Source of the DNA: Jaaginema sp046541115
GTDB taxonomy: Bacteria > Cyanobacteriota > Cyanobacteriia > Cyanobacteriales > Spirulinaceae
Length of the DNA: 36,990 nt
Direction of reading: 5' to 3'
NCBI GenBank assembly: GCA_046541115.1
Contig: JBKHDX010000012.1
Location: 1-36,990 of the forward strand
Below, one piece after another: positions 7,309 through 16,256 of this stretch. Numbering within the stretch: the first letter of the stretch is position 1; every line of letters starts with the position of its first letter. Under the pieces are notes generated by a model that was given only the letters and a program-made list of their open reading frames with translations, made no database searches and had not been told where the DNA came from. The position numbers and the translations under genes were made by a program.

Positions 7309-9077
7309 TCTGCCCGGACAAACCCCCCAGCAATGCCTAACTCTGGTTTTCGCAGTCTAATATTGTTATCCTGCGGCTCGTCGTACTCTGTACAGGGTAA
7401 CGGCGCTCCCCAACACAGCATTTCCCGCGAATCGATATTAGGGTACTTTTCAGTCGGGTAAAAGTAGCGCACATCATTAATTGTCGCCGGGGCCACATTA
7501 ACTTGGGGTAATGGTTCAGGCATAATCAACTCCGGTTGCAGTAACGTCGCCAAACCGATCGCGGCCAGCCAACTCCCAAAAAACCAACTCAGCCACTTTT
7601 GTTCTTTTCGCACTGGGGATAGAAAAACCGGGGGTAAGGGTAAATAGCCCCATCGCCAATGACAAATACTCGCGATCGCAAGAGCCGGAATCAAAACTCC
7701 ATAACCCCAGCCAAAGCGCAATAGGGGCGATCGCCACAATAAAAAACCCCAGCCCAAAATCGCGATCGCCAGAACCCAAAGTTGGCCATTTTGCGCGAAA
7801 GCTTTGAATTGCTTTTGGCGAACCAGAAATGTCCCAAAAGCAATTAAACTCAAAACACCCAAAAATAACAGCAAGGATAATAACGTTTGAGCCTCTGCCC
7901 ACTGTTTCATCCCATCCCACCAAGACAGCGGTCCGGTTTCGGGCGAACTGTACCACGCTTGCCAACCCCCTTCTTCCATTCCCAAGCTTTTCGCTACTTC
8001 TGGGAGTAACGGAACTGTCCAGGGAAGATCGAAACACATCAACCGAGATGGGGATAAGGGACAACCCGACGTAATCGTTGCGAAAGCCATCGGAGGCAGT
8101 AAAAATACCGTCGCGATCGTTCCTGCGGCCAACCAACGCTGCCATTGTAGTGGGCGATCGCACAGGTAAAATAAACCCGCAATGGGCAATAAGGGAAAGG
8201 CCGTAGGTTTTATCGCAAAAGCCCCAAGTGCTAACACCAAAGGAATCCAGCGACCCCGAAGATTACCTCTACCTGGTTGTTTTTGGGCTTGAACCAAAAC
8301 CAAGATTGACCAAGCAGTTAGCGTAATCAACAACATTACGGCGAAATCTGGGGAAGTCGAGATAATTAGGTTTATAAATGCCCAAATCACAGGTAGTTCT
8401 TTAATCACCGTGCGACCGATCAGAATAAACCCGAGAATTAAAGGATAAGCCCAAAAAACCAGTAAATCGCTAAAACGAGAGCGGGTTGTCACTACCCGTC
8501 GCAAAGCCAGCCACCAATGGGCGATCGCCAAAAATAAAATAAAACCGTTGATTGTCGCAACTCCCTGAGTCTCTAACATTAGGGGGTTAAAGGGAGCCGC
8601 CAAGGCAAACCAAGCCGAAGCCCACCCCAAGCGACTGTGAATTAAAGCCACTCCCGGTACTGCTCCATATTCGCTCAACCAGCGAATCGCACCGTAGTGA
8701 TACAATCCTGTATCAATCCACCGAACTTGCATGTTCATCAAAGCGGCAGCTAAGGTCGCGATCGCCAGCACAATCAGCCCCCAAGTTTTATTAATATAAG
8801 ATTTAAACTGGGTTAAATCGGCGCGAGTACGAGGGGAAAATAAAGCTAATCCTACGCCGATGAGGGCGATCGCAATGCCAACTCCCGGTGACAGGGGTAC
8901 AAATAAAGATGCTGTTAGTAGCGCGATCGCCATAGTGACTAAGCCCAACCACAACGAAACCATCGCGCGATCGTCTAAACGGTCAAACCCCTCTACACGC
9001 CAGCAATTGAGCCAGCCCAAGCCCATAATGCCACAGACAATCGTTAATAGTAACCAAGCCCCTAAGAAATACAACAT
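7290..9077 (-). CDS. Polytopic membrane protein, LIC_10190-like, 595 aa
   Basis: About twelve hydrophobic helices cover residues 1-500, followed by a soluble Pro-rich C-terminal tail (~90 residues). Loop blocks such as WIDTGLYHYG and LIHSRLGWASAW resemble the LIC_10190 family of membrane proteins, which look like GT-C glycosyltransferases or polysaccharide-related proteins; that assignment is from memory. The acidic residue in the first long extracytoplasmic loop (IDTGLYHY) would be the natural place for a GT-C catalytic base, by inference. The gene is divergent from the glycan locus at 9410, which supports a cell-surface sugar role. It ends in a 19-nt tail-to-tail overlap with the DUF5872 gene. 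Confidence 0.75.
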   Translation of the reverse strand: MLYFLGAWLLLTIVCGIMGLGWLNCWRVEGFDRLDDRAMVSLWLGLVTMAIALLTASLFVPLSPGVGIAIALIGVGLALFSPRTRADLTQFKSYINKTWGLIVLAIATLAAALMNMQVRWIDTGLYHYGAIRWLSEYGAVPGVALIHSRLGWASAWFALAAPFNPLMLETQGVATINGFILFLAIAHWWLALRRVVTTRSRFSDLLVFWAYPLILGFILIGRTVIKELPVIWAFINLIISTSPDFAVMLLITLTAWSILVLVQAQKQPGRGNLRGRWIPLVLALGAFAIKPTAFPLLPIAGLFYLCDRPLQWQRWLAAGTIATVFLLPPMAFATITSGCPLSPSRLMCFDLPWTVPLLPEVAKSLGMEEGGWQAWYSSPETGPLSWWDGMKQWAEAQTLLSLLLFLGVLSLIAFGTFLVRQKQFKAFAQNGQLWVLAIAILGWGFLLWRSPLLRFGWGYGVLIPALAIASICHWRWGYLPLPPVFLSPVRKEQKWLSWFFGSWLAAIGLATLLQPELIMPEPLPQVNVAPATINDVRYFYPTEKYPNIDSREMLCWGAPLPCTEYDEPQDNNIRLRKPELGIAGGFVRADYEAED

Positions 9078-9409
9078 AATTTCATCTCAATTGTTGACAA
9101 AATGACGGGCAATCAATACACAAGATCGTTTTTTTGCATGTAATCTAACATACTAATTTCTCAACTTCATCAAAACTTCATATTACAGTCCTTATTTTTA
9201 AATTTACTTTAAAGAGCGATATTTCTATCTCAAGAAAGAGCTGTTTCCTTGAAGTTTCTGTAATATTGCTTAAGTAAGGTGACGGATTGAGTGACCCAAA
9301 TATTCAATCTCCCTTCTGTGCAATCTTAATGTTTCAAAATTCTACCTGGCACTAGATTTTGTAAAAAAAATTTCCGATCGAACTAGCATCTTAACTTTAT
9401 AAAATACCC
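9078..9409. promoter_or_regulatory. Divergent control region between membrane protein and glycan locus
   Basis: This is a 332-nt AT-rich gap with no coding potential. It holds an NtcA-like GTA-N8-TAC site (9140-9153), a pair of AACTTCAT units spaced 11 nt apart (9163-9181), and a GTAATATTGC block near 9259 followed by GGATTGAGTGACC. Close counterparts of the last two appear in the control region at 35719-36002. I did not find an unambiguous -35/-10 pair. Confidence 0.5.
9163..9181 (+). promoter_or_regulatory. 11-bp-phased direct repeat (AACTTCAT x2)
   Basis: AACTTCAT occurs at 9163-9170 and 9174-9181, separated by CAA, so the centres are 11 bp apart. A 24-nt stretch containing both (9160-9183) is identical to 35812-35835. 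Direct repeats one helical turn apart are typical of OmpR/PhoB-type response-regulator sites. The regulator is unknown. Confidence 0.6.
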
Positions 9410-10909
9410 ATGACTAATCCTGATGTTGTAATTATTGGTGGTGGCCCCGCCGGTCTGACTACCGCTTACGAACTAGCTAAGAAAAACATAACTTCTGTTA
9501 CCCTTGAAAAAAGCAACCAAGTGGGTGGCATTTCTCGGACTGAAACCTATAAAGGTTATCGTTTCGATATCGGCGGTCACCGCTTTTTCACCAAAGTATC
9601 AGAAGTACAACAATTATGGCATGAAGTTCTGGCTTCAGACATGATTAAAGTCCCCCGTTTATCGCGGATTTATTACGACGGCAAATTTTTTAGTTATCCC
9701 CTTCAACCTTACAATGCTTTAAGCAATTTAGGCTTAAAAAACAGTGCTTTAATTTTAGCAAGTTATTTCAAAATCAAACTTTTTCCTCACCCCGTCGAAG
9801 ACAATTTAGAACAATGGGTGACAAACCGCTTTGGTCGGCGACTTTATCGTATCTTTTTTAAGACTTACACCGAGAAAGTTTGGGGAATTGAATGTCATAA
9901 AATTCAAGCGGATTGGGCCGCTCAAAGAATCAAAGGCTTATCCCTCAAAAAAGCCGTTTTAAATGCACTTTTTAAAGTGAATAATACCAAAACATTAATT
10001 CAAGAATTTGAATATCCTCGCTTGGGGCCGGGGATGATGTGGGAGCGTTTTCAAGATATCCTCAACGAGCAAGGAAACACCGTTCATCTCGATACGGCGG
10101 TATTGCGTCTCGATCGCGAAGGTAAACGCATTACCCAAGTTGTCACGGGTTCTGGCGATCGCATTACTCAATATACAGCCGAACATTTTGTTTCGAGTAT
10201 GCCTATTACTCAGTTAGTACAACGGCTCAATCCTCAACCCCCCGAACAGATCTTACAAGCGACTAAAAACTTAAAATATCGCGACTTTTTGATCGTTCCC
10301 CTCATCATTGACCAACCCCATCTTTTCCCCGACAACTGGATTTATATCCACAGTCCCCTCTTTCAAGTTGGCCGCATCCAAAACTTCAAAAACTGGAGTC
10401 CGGAAATGGTTCCCGATCCTCAAAAAACTTGCGTGGGGATGGAATATTTTTGCAGCGAAGGAGATGAGCTTTGGGAGAAATCTGAAGCCGAACTGATTGA
10501 ATTAGCCAGTCGCGAGATTGTCGGTTTGGGCTTAGTTGATAGCCTCGATAAAATCAAAGACGGTACAACAATTCGCCAACATAAAGCTTACCCCGTTTAC
10601 GATGGCGAATACCGCAAAAATCTCAAAATTCTTCAAGATTATCTCCAGACTTTTGAAAACCTACAAACCATTGGACGGAATGGAATGCACCGCTACAACA
10701 ACCAAGATCATTCCATGTTAACAGGTATCTTGGCTGCGAAAAATATTGCCGGTGAAAACCATGATTTATGGAATGTAAACGTCGAACGTTCTTATCATGA
10801 AGACTTCACCAGAGAACAATGGAAAAGTAAAAAGGCACAAGAAACAATCAGTACCGAGGCTGCGAAATTAGCAAAAGAACAAAATCTTTTAGAGAAAGTG
10901 CGGGATTAA
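9410..10909 (+). CDS. FAD-dependent oxidoreductase (UDP-galactopyranose mutase-like)
   Basis: The N-terminal dinucleotide-binding fold VVIIGGGPAGLTTAYELAKK (GGGPAG at 10-15) is followed by the acidic ribose-binding Glu and the VGGISRT block, as in Glf- and amine-oxidase-type flavoproteins. The FDIGGHRFF segment and the long middle domain (WGIECHKI, then QRIKGLSLKKA) match the cyanobacterial family often found in polysaccharide loci. The usual Glf-type length is ~380 aa, so this 499-aa protein is a larger relative. Its exact reaction, whether sugar ring contraction or desaturation/oxidation, cannot be told. It is the first gene of the glycan locus, 21 nt before a glycosyltransferase, and probably in the same operon. 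Confidence 0.85.
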   Translation: MTNPDVVIIGGGPAGLTTAYELAKKNITSVTLEKSNQVGGISRTETYKGYRFDIGGHRFFTKVSEVQQLWHEVLASDMIKVPRLSRIYYDGKFFSYPLQPYNALSNLGLKNSALILASYFKIKLFPHPVEDNLEQWVTNRFGRRLYRIFFKTYTEKVWGIECHKIQADWAAQRIKGLSLKKAVLNALFKVNNTKTLIQEFEYPRLGPGMMWERFQDILNEQGNTVHLDTAVLRLDREGKRITQVVTGSGDRITQYTAEHFVSSMPITQLVQRLNPQPPEQILQATKNLKYRDFLIVPLIIDQPHLFPDNWIYIHSPLFQVGRIQNFKNWSPEMVPDPQKTCVGMEYFCSEGDELWEKSEAELIELASREIVGLGLVDSLDKIKDGTTIRQHKAYPVYDGEYRKNLKILQDYLQTFENLQTIGRNGMHRYNNQDHSMLTGILAAKNIAGENHDLWNVNVERSYHEDFTREQWKSKKAQETISTEAAKLAKEQNLLEKVRD

Positions 10910-10930
10910 GGAAGTAGCAAGACTGAAATA

Positions 10931-11836
10931 ATGAACGCTATATCTTTCCCTTTGGTTTCCGTTATCATTCCCGTGTACAACGATTCTCAGAGACTCAAAA
11001 CCTGTCTAGAAGCACTTTCTCGGCAAAGTTATCCCCAAGATTGTTATGAAATTATTGTGGTGGATAATGCCTCTGAGACTCAGGAAGCTCAAGCGATCGC
11101 AGCCGTTGTTCACTCTTGTCCTCAAGCCCGTTTAACCGGGGAAAAAACCCCCGGTTCTTATGCGGCTCGCAATCGCGGTATTAGCCTCGCTCAAGGGGAA
11201 ATTCTGGCGTTTACAGATGCCGATTGTATCCCCGCAACTCAGTGGCTAGAAGCCGGAGTTCAGCAGTTACAATCTGTTCCCAATTGCGGCTTAGTTGCGG
11301 GTAAGATTGAAATTTTCTTTCAAAACCCTCAACGCTTAACTCCGGTAGAATTATTTGAAAAAGTGACGGCTTTTGAGCAAAAAAGATATGTAGAAAAAGA
11401 GCAATACGGCGCTACGGCTAATCTATTTACTTATAAAAAAGTAATGGATAAAGTTGGCAATTTTAACGCTGAGGTGAAATCGAGTGGTGATGTAGATTGG
11501 GGACAGCGAGTGGCCGCAGCAGGCTATCAACAAGTTTATGCCGAGCCAGTTTGTGTGGCTCATCCAGCGCGATTTTCTTGGCAACAAATTCATAAAAGAA
11601 CGGCTCGTTTAGTGGGAGGAAAGTACGATTTAAAACGCCATAAAACCTCGCTTTTTAATGATTTAACCCGTGATTTTGTTCCCCCTGTTAATTTCGCGAT
11701 CGCGACTTTTCAAGACAATCGTTTAAAGACCGTAGCAGAAAAAACAAAAGTCATTTTAGTCATGGTTTTTATTCGTTATATTGGTGCTTGGGAAAAAATT
11801 CGATTAATCCTAGGAGGTGCATCAGTCCGAGAATGA
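10931..11836 (+). CDS. Family 2 glycosyltransferase
   Basis: This is an inverting GT-A enzyme expected to act on a sugar nucleotide at the cytosolic membrane face. The N-terminal strand VSVIIPVYND, the block IIVVDNAS (about 41-48), and the metal-binding DAD motif in FTDADC (D96, D98) are all present. A later SSGDVDWGQR supplies the acidic acceptor-site motif. There is no N-terminal signal and no strong membrane helix; a weakly hydrophobic stretch lies near the C-terminus. It sits 21 nt downstream of the FAD oxidoreductase. Donor and acceptor are not readable from sequence. It is most similar in style to the other family 2 enzymes of the locus, but is not a duplicate of them. Confidence 0.88.
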   Translation: MNAISFPLVSVIIPVYNDSQRLKTCLEALSRQSYPQDCYEIIVVDNASETQEAQAIAAVVHSCPQARLTGEKTPGSYAARNRGISLAQGEILAFTDADCIPATQWLEAGVQQLQSVPNCGLVAGKIEIFFQNPQRLTPVELFEKVTAFEQKRYVEKEQYGATANLFTYKKVMDKVGNFNAEVKSSGDVDWGQRVAAAGYQQVYAEPVCVAHPARFSWQQIHKRTARLVGGKYDLKRHKTSLFNDLTRDFVPPVNFAIATFQDNRLKTVAEKTKVILVMVFIRYIGAWEKIRLILGGASVRE

Positions 11837-11881
11837 CTTGGCGCGATCGCCCCGTTTCACGATTTGAGAAAATTTACAGTC

Positions 11882-13156
11882 ATGAAAATTGCCTTTATCG
11901 TCGGACAGTTTCCCTTATTATCCGAAACTTTTATTATTAATCAGATTACAGGCTTGCGCGATCGCGGCCACGAAGTTGATATTTATGCAGACCAACCCGG
12001 AGACTTGACAAAACTCCACGATGATGTCATAAATTACAATTTACTCGACCACACCACCTACTTTTCTAAGATTCCCAATAACTTAGTTTGGAGAGCGATT
12101 GAAGGGAGCAATCTTTTGATAACAAAGTTATTCCAAAATCCGGCTAAAACCCTAGAAGCGATTAACATTTTTAAACACGGTAAATCGGCATTATCGTTGT
12201 GGCTTTTGTATAGCCTCGTTCCCCAACTCAAGCAAGAATATGACATCATTCATTGTCAGTTTGGCACAGCCGGATTCCGAGGTATAGCATTTCAGACAAT
12301 TCACAGTCCCCAAGCCAAACTCATTACAATTTTTCGCGGTCGCGATATTAGTAACTTTGTCAAAGAAAGAGGCGAAAATGTTTATAATCCCCTATTTCAA
12401 CGAGGAGATTATTTCCTCGCAAATTGTGACTTTTTTAAAAAACGAGTGCTGCAACTGGGCTGTCCTGCTGACAAAATCAAAGTGCATGGTTCGGGCTTAG
12501 ATTGTCAGCGTTTTCCCTTTCAAACTCGCGACTTTCCTGCCGATAATCTCATTCGTATTGCCACCACAGGACGATTAGTGGAAAAGAAAGGCATTGAATA
12601 CAGCATTCGTGCCGTTGCTCAAGTTCAAAAACAATATCCCAACCTAGAATATATTATCGTTGGCGAAGGAGAGTTACGCCCTCATTTTGAACAACTTATT
12701 CAAGAGCTTAACGCCACGAAAATTATTAAATTAGTCGGGCAAAAATCCCATAAAGAATTAATTGAAATCCTGACACAATCTCATCTTTTTATTGCCCCTA
12801 GCGTCACAGCCCAAGACGGCGACCAAGACGCACCCGTAAATGTACTGAAAGAAGCGATGGCTACGGGACTTCCCGTAATTAGTACCACTCACGGCGGCAT
12901 TCCCGAATTAGTCGAAGATAATATTTCTGGTTTTCTCGTTCCCGAACGAGATGCCGATGCGATCGCCCAGAAACTAATTTACTTGATCGAACATCCCGAA
13001 CGCTGGCCGGAAATGGGACGAGCAGGACGCAACTGTGTTGAAGCCCATTATGACCTAAACCGCCTTAACGATGCTTTAGTCCATCTTTATCAATCTCTTT
13101 TATCATTAAACTCAAAATCCGCCTCTGAAACAGTATTTTCCGTGACAACTTCGTAA
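11882..13156 (+). CDS. Family 4 glycosyltransferase (WcaL-like)
   Basis: This retaining GT-B enzyme has the N-terminal opening MKIAFIVGQFPLLSETFI and the C-terminal nucleotide-sugar domain TTGRLVEKKGIEYSIRAV. The E-x7-E type block near LKEAMATGLPVISTTHGGIPE belongs to the glycosyl-transferase 1 domain. The SETFI opening and the QDGDQDAPVNV segment are typical of colanic-acid WcaL-type enzymes. I chose ATG 11882 because homologous proteins begin at MKIAF; a TTG 18 nt upstream is also in frame. It lies 45 nt after the previous glycosyltransferase and should be co-transcribed. The sugar specificity is unknown. Confidence 0.88.
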   Translation: MKIAFIVGQFPLLSETFIINQITGLRDRGHEVDIYADQPGDLTKLHDDVINYNLLDHTTYFSKIPNNLVWRAIEGSNLLITKLFQNPAKTLEAINIFKHGKSALSLWLLYSLVPQLKQEYDIIHCQFGTAGFRGIAFQTIHSPQAKLITIFRGRDISNFVKERGENVYNPLFQRGDYFLANCDFFKKRVLQLGCPADKIKVHGSGLDCQRFPFQTRDFPADNLIRIATTGRLVEKKGIEYSIRAVAQVQKQYPNLEYIIVGEGELRPHFEQLIQELNATKIIKLVGQKSHKELIEILTQSHLFIAPSVTAQDGDQDAPVNVLKEAMATGLPVISTTHGGIPELVEDNISGFLVPERDADAIAQKLIYLIEHPERWPEMGRAGRNCVEAHYDLNRLNDALVHLYQSLLSLNSKSASETVFSVTTS

Positions 13157-13171
13157 TTTATTGAGGTAATT

Positions 13172-14245
13172 ATGACAGCGAACACAACCCCAAATCCCAC
13201 CCAGTCGATAACCCCCGATGGGTCACAACCCCCCGTGACGATTGTTGTTGTTCCCCGCGAACGCTTTAGTTATGCCCGTCGCTCCTTAGAAAGTATCTTC
13301 GAGCATACGCAACTGCCCTATAAACTCGTTTATGTAGACGGCAACTCGCCCCCGTTTCTGCAAAAATACCTCGAAGAACAAGCCGCAGAGCGCGATTTTG
13401 AGCTTGTTCGCACCGATTACTACCTTTACCCCAACCAAGCCCGTAACATCGGCTTGAGCCGGGTAGAAACGCCTTATGTGGCTTTTGTAGACAACGATGT
13501 CATTGTGTCTCCCGGTTGGCTGACGGCGTTAGTCAACTGTGCCGAAAGCCAAAACGCGGCGGTTGTGGGCCCGTTAATGTGTCAGTACGAGCCAATTCAC
13601 GAAAACGTCCATTTTGCCGGGGGCGAGTCTCATATTTGGACGGATAAAACCGGAAGGCGGCGCTTACGGGAAAAAATGTACGACCAAGGCAAAGATGTTG
13701 TAGAGATACGCGATCGCCTCAAACAAAGTCCCACCGAACTCGCAGAATTTCACTGCGTTTTAGTACGTCGTTCCATCTTTGACCAAGTGGGCTTACTTGA
13801 CGAAGCCATGCTCAACACCAAAGAGCATCTCGACTTTTGTATGTTAGTCCGCGAAGCTGGCGAAACCGTGTACTTTGAGCCGGATTCCCTCGTCACTTAC
13901 GTTCCCGGGCCGCCGCAACATTGGTCAGACGTTCACTACTATATGTTGCGCTGGAGCAATGCCTGGACGCTTAAAAGCTTGCATCACTTCCGAGATAAAT
14001 GGAATTTAGCCGAAGATGGCTATTTTCAAGCCAAATACAAAAAATTAGGTTGGCGGCGCTATGGCACCTTAATCGAACCCCTGGCGCGAAAACTGACCTT
14101 TGGCATCGGTACAGAACTATTAGCCCGCGCGATCGCCAAAACCGAACATAGTTTCAATGCCTTATTAACTTACCACCACAGCCAAACGCAAAAAAACAAA
14201 ACCGAAGTTGCGCCAAAAGCGGCTAATCCGGCTCAATCTCCTTAA
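13172..14245 (+). CDS. Family 2 glycosyltransferase, 357 aa
   Basis: This GT-A protein has the block VTIVVVPRERFSYARRSL and the metal-binding DND motif in VAFVDNDVIVSPGWL. The acceptor-side region FHCVLVRRSIFDQVGLLDE, then NTKEHLDFC, carries an acidic His/Asp group in the usual place. The first ~20 residues are Thr/Pro-rich and look disordered. GAGGT 8 nt before ATG 13172 supports the start. There are no membrane spans. It begins 15 nt after the family 4 enzyme. The last ~25 residues are Lys/Ala/Pro-rich. Donor and acceptor are unknown. Confidence 0.88.
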   Translation: MTANTTPNPTQSITPDGSQPPVTIVVVPRERFSYARRSLESIFEHTQLPYKLVYVDGNSPPFLQKYLEEQAAERDFELVRTDYYLYPNQARNIGLSRVETPYVAFVDNDVIVSPGWLTALVNCAESQNAAVVGPLMCQYEPIHENVHFAGGESHIWTDKTGRRRLREKMYDQGKDVVEIRDRLKQSPTELAEFHCVLVRRSIFDQVGLLDEAMLNTKEHLDFCMLVREAGETVYFEPDSLVTYVPGPPQHWSDVHYYMLRWSNAWTLKSLHHFRDKWNLAEDGYFQAKYKKLGWRRYGTLIEPLARKLTFGIGTELLARAIAKTEHSFNALLTYHHSQTQKNKTEVAPKAANPAQSP

Positions 14246-14282
14246 ATTGTCCCTTTTTAAAACCCGTAAGTCCCTCAAAGCC

Positions 14283-15197
14283 ATGTTATTTTCCGTAATC
14301 ATCCCCTCTTACAACCGTCCTCAACAACTCGCTCAGTGTTTAGAATCCCTGAGTCAGCTTGAATACGATCGCGATCGCTTTGAAGTCATTGTCATGGATG
14401 ACGGCAGCAAAACCCCCTTAGATGAAGTCGTTACCCCCTTTCAAAACCGTCTCAACGTCCGTTTACTGCGCCAAACCAACGCCGGCCCCGCCGCAGCCCG
14501 CAATCACGCCGCCCAACACGCTCGCGGTCGTTATATCGCCTTTACCGACGATGATTGTCGCCCCGCCCAAAATTGGTTACAAGCCCTCGAAACAGCAGTT
14601 ACCACCTATCCCGATCGCATTATCGGCGGTCGCACCGTCAACGACTTAGGAGACAATCCCTTCTCCACCACCAGCCAAAACATTATCAGCATGGGTTACG
14701 ACCACTACAACGCCGTGCGCGACCAAGCCCGCTTTTTTGCCTCAAATAACATGGTGGTTCCGGCCGCTCGTTTTCGAGAAATGGGCGGCTTTGACGAAAG
14801 CTTTACCACCTCAGAAGACCGGGAATTGTGCGATCGCTGGATTCACGCCAACCACAAAATGCTGTACGCCCCCGAAGTCGTCATTTATCACGCCCATCCC
14901 ATGACCCTACGCAGCTTTTGGAAACAGCACTTCACCTATGGTCAAGGGGCATATCGCTTTCACCAACTGCGAGCAACGAAAGGTTGGGGTGACTTTGAAA
15001 TCGAAGGCAACTATTACTTGCGATTATTGCGCTATCCCTTTGAACACGGTCAAAACAAACAAGGATTAATTCTTACCGCCGTTTTGTTTGTGTCCCAAGT
15101 GGCCAACGCGGCCGGATTTTTCTGGCAGATGGCGCGATCGACAAAAACCCCCCCAACCGTTAAGAAAGCAAAACCGAAAAGCCTCAAATTTGAATAA
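14283..15197 (+). CDS. Family 2 glycosyltransferase, ~304 aa
   Basis: The GT-A signature begins at once after ATG 14283: MLFSVIIPSYNRPQQL, then VMDDGS, then the metal site FTDDDCRP. A later segment, TTSEDREL, supplies the catalytic ED pair. An in-frame TTG at 14208 would overlap the preceding gene by 38 nt and add a basic tail unlike the family, so 14283 is preferred. The C-terminal ~30 residues contain one weak hydrophobic helix and a Lys-rich end. It is part of the same run of co-oriented glycan genes, 37 nt after the last one. The substrate is not identifiable. Confidence 0.87.
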   Translation: MLFSVIIPSYNRPQQLAQCLESLSQLEYDRDRFEVIVMDDGSKTPLDEVVTPFQNRLNVRLLRQTNAGPAAARNHAAQHARGRYIAFTDDDCRPAQNWLQALETAVTTYPDRIIGGRTVNDLGDNPFSTTSQNIISMGYDHYNAVRDQARFFASNNMVVPAARFREMGGFDESFTTSEDRELCDRWIHANHKMLYAPEVVIYHAHPMTLRSFWKQHFTYGQGAYRFHQLRATKGWGDFEIEGNYYLRLLRYPFEHGQNKQGLILTAVLFVSQVANAAGFFWQMARSTKTPPTVKKAKPKSLKFE

Positions 15198-15258
15198 AGG
15201 TGAAAGATAGCATCGCGATCGACAACTTCCCCAAAATCCCCATGCAACTCAATCCCCT

Positions 15259-16125
15259 ATGACCAAATTTGCCCCGCGACCCCTTACTCAAAACATCTAC
15301 ACCCCCGAAAGCATCCTCAGACATCCCAAACGGCTATTCACGCGGATGTGGTACGACCTCCTGGCCTCCCGCGAACTCGCTTGGCGCTTGATGGTACGGG
15401 ATATCAGCGCCCAATACCGTCAATCGGTTTTGGGGGTTGCTTGGGCGTTTATTCCCCCTTTAGTCATGGCCGCAGGCTTCACCCTCGCCGGGGAAGCCCA
15501 AGTCATCAACACCGGACGCACAGACATGCCCTATCCAGCTTATGTCATGTTTAGCACCGCCCTTTGGCAAACCTTTGTGGATGCCGTCAACGGCCCCGTC
15601 AACGCCACGATCAAAGCCAAACCCATGTTAGCCCGCGTCAACTTTCCCCGGGAAGCCATCATCCTGGCTAAAGTGGGTGAAGTTTGTTTTAACTTTGCCA
15701 TCAAATTAATATTAATTATTGGCATTTTTATTTGGTATCGTATTGCCATCACTTGGACCCTCATCCTGGCCCCAGTCGCCCTGGTCCACTTGATTCTGTT
15801 CGGTACGCTTGTCGGCACGTTACTCTCGCCCTTGGGGGTACTCTACGACGACGTAGCCAGGGGTTTGACCATGGTCACGGGGTTTTGGTTATTTGTAACT
15901 CCGGTTGTCTACTCCGTCCCCGAATCCGGCTTATTTGGCGCTCTGGTACAACTCAACCCCGTCACCCCCCTCCTGGTCACCACCCGCGAGTTAGCCACCA
16001 CTGGGGTTGTTTCTGAACCTTTGAGCTTTTGGGTTGTGAGTCTTCTGACTTGGATTGGTTTATTCTTCGTTTGGATTGCTTTTCGGATTGCGATTCCCTA
16101 TGTTATTGAGCGAGTTAGTTCGTAG
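15259..16125 (+). CDS. ABC-2 type polysaccharide export permease (Wzm-like)
   Basis: This is predicted to be the membrane half of an ABC exporter for O-antigen- or capsule-type glycan. The N-terminal cytosolic segment LAWRLMVRDISAQYRQSVLG is the conserved permease interface helix. It is followed by about six membrane helices (first near 55-75, last ~260-280). The length of 288 aa matches Wzm/KpsM/RfbA-type permeases. It is followed after 131 nt by the ATP-binding subunit, which fixes its role. The gap holds a short-repeat array, unusual inside what is normally a tight two-gene unit. There is no sign of truncation. Confidence 0.9.
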   Translation: MTKFAPRPLTQNIYTPESILRHPKRLFTRMWYDLLASRELAWRLMVRDISAQYRQSVLGVAWAFIPPLVMAAGFTLAGEAQVINTGRTDMPYPAYVMFSTALWQTFVDAVNGPVNATIKAKPMLARVNFPREAIILAKVGEVCFNFAIKLILIIGIFIWYRIAITWTLILAPVALVHLILFGTLVGTLLSPLGVLYDDVARGLTMVTGFWLFVTPVVYSVPESGLFGALVQLNPVTPLLVTTRELATTGVVSEPLSFWVVSLLTWIGLFFVWIAFRIAIPYVIERVSS

Positions 16126-16130
16126 TTAAG

Positions 16131-16243
16131 CAATTACCAATTACTAATTACCAATTACCAGTTACCAGTTACCAGTTACCAATTAAGGGATTTTGGCGAA
16201 TAACCAATAACCAACAACAAACAACAAACAACAAACAACCAAT
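16131..16243. repeat. Composite heptanucleotide repeat between permease and ATPase genes
   Basis: CCARTTA-type units at ~16131-16184, then the spacer AAGGGATTTTGGCGAA (16185-16200), then ATAACCA/CAACAAA units to ~16243. It has the same architecture as 5141-5265. It splits an exporter operon, so it must be tolerated in the transcript or it separates two transcripts. Confidence 0.85.
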
Positions 16244-16256
16244 AATTCCTCCGGCC

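Noticed and set aside
7516..8163. 215-codon minus-strand frame in the membrane-protein gene
   Set aside because: It is another frame of the same strand inside an intact polytopic membrane protein, with no recognisable domain.
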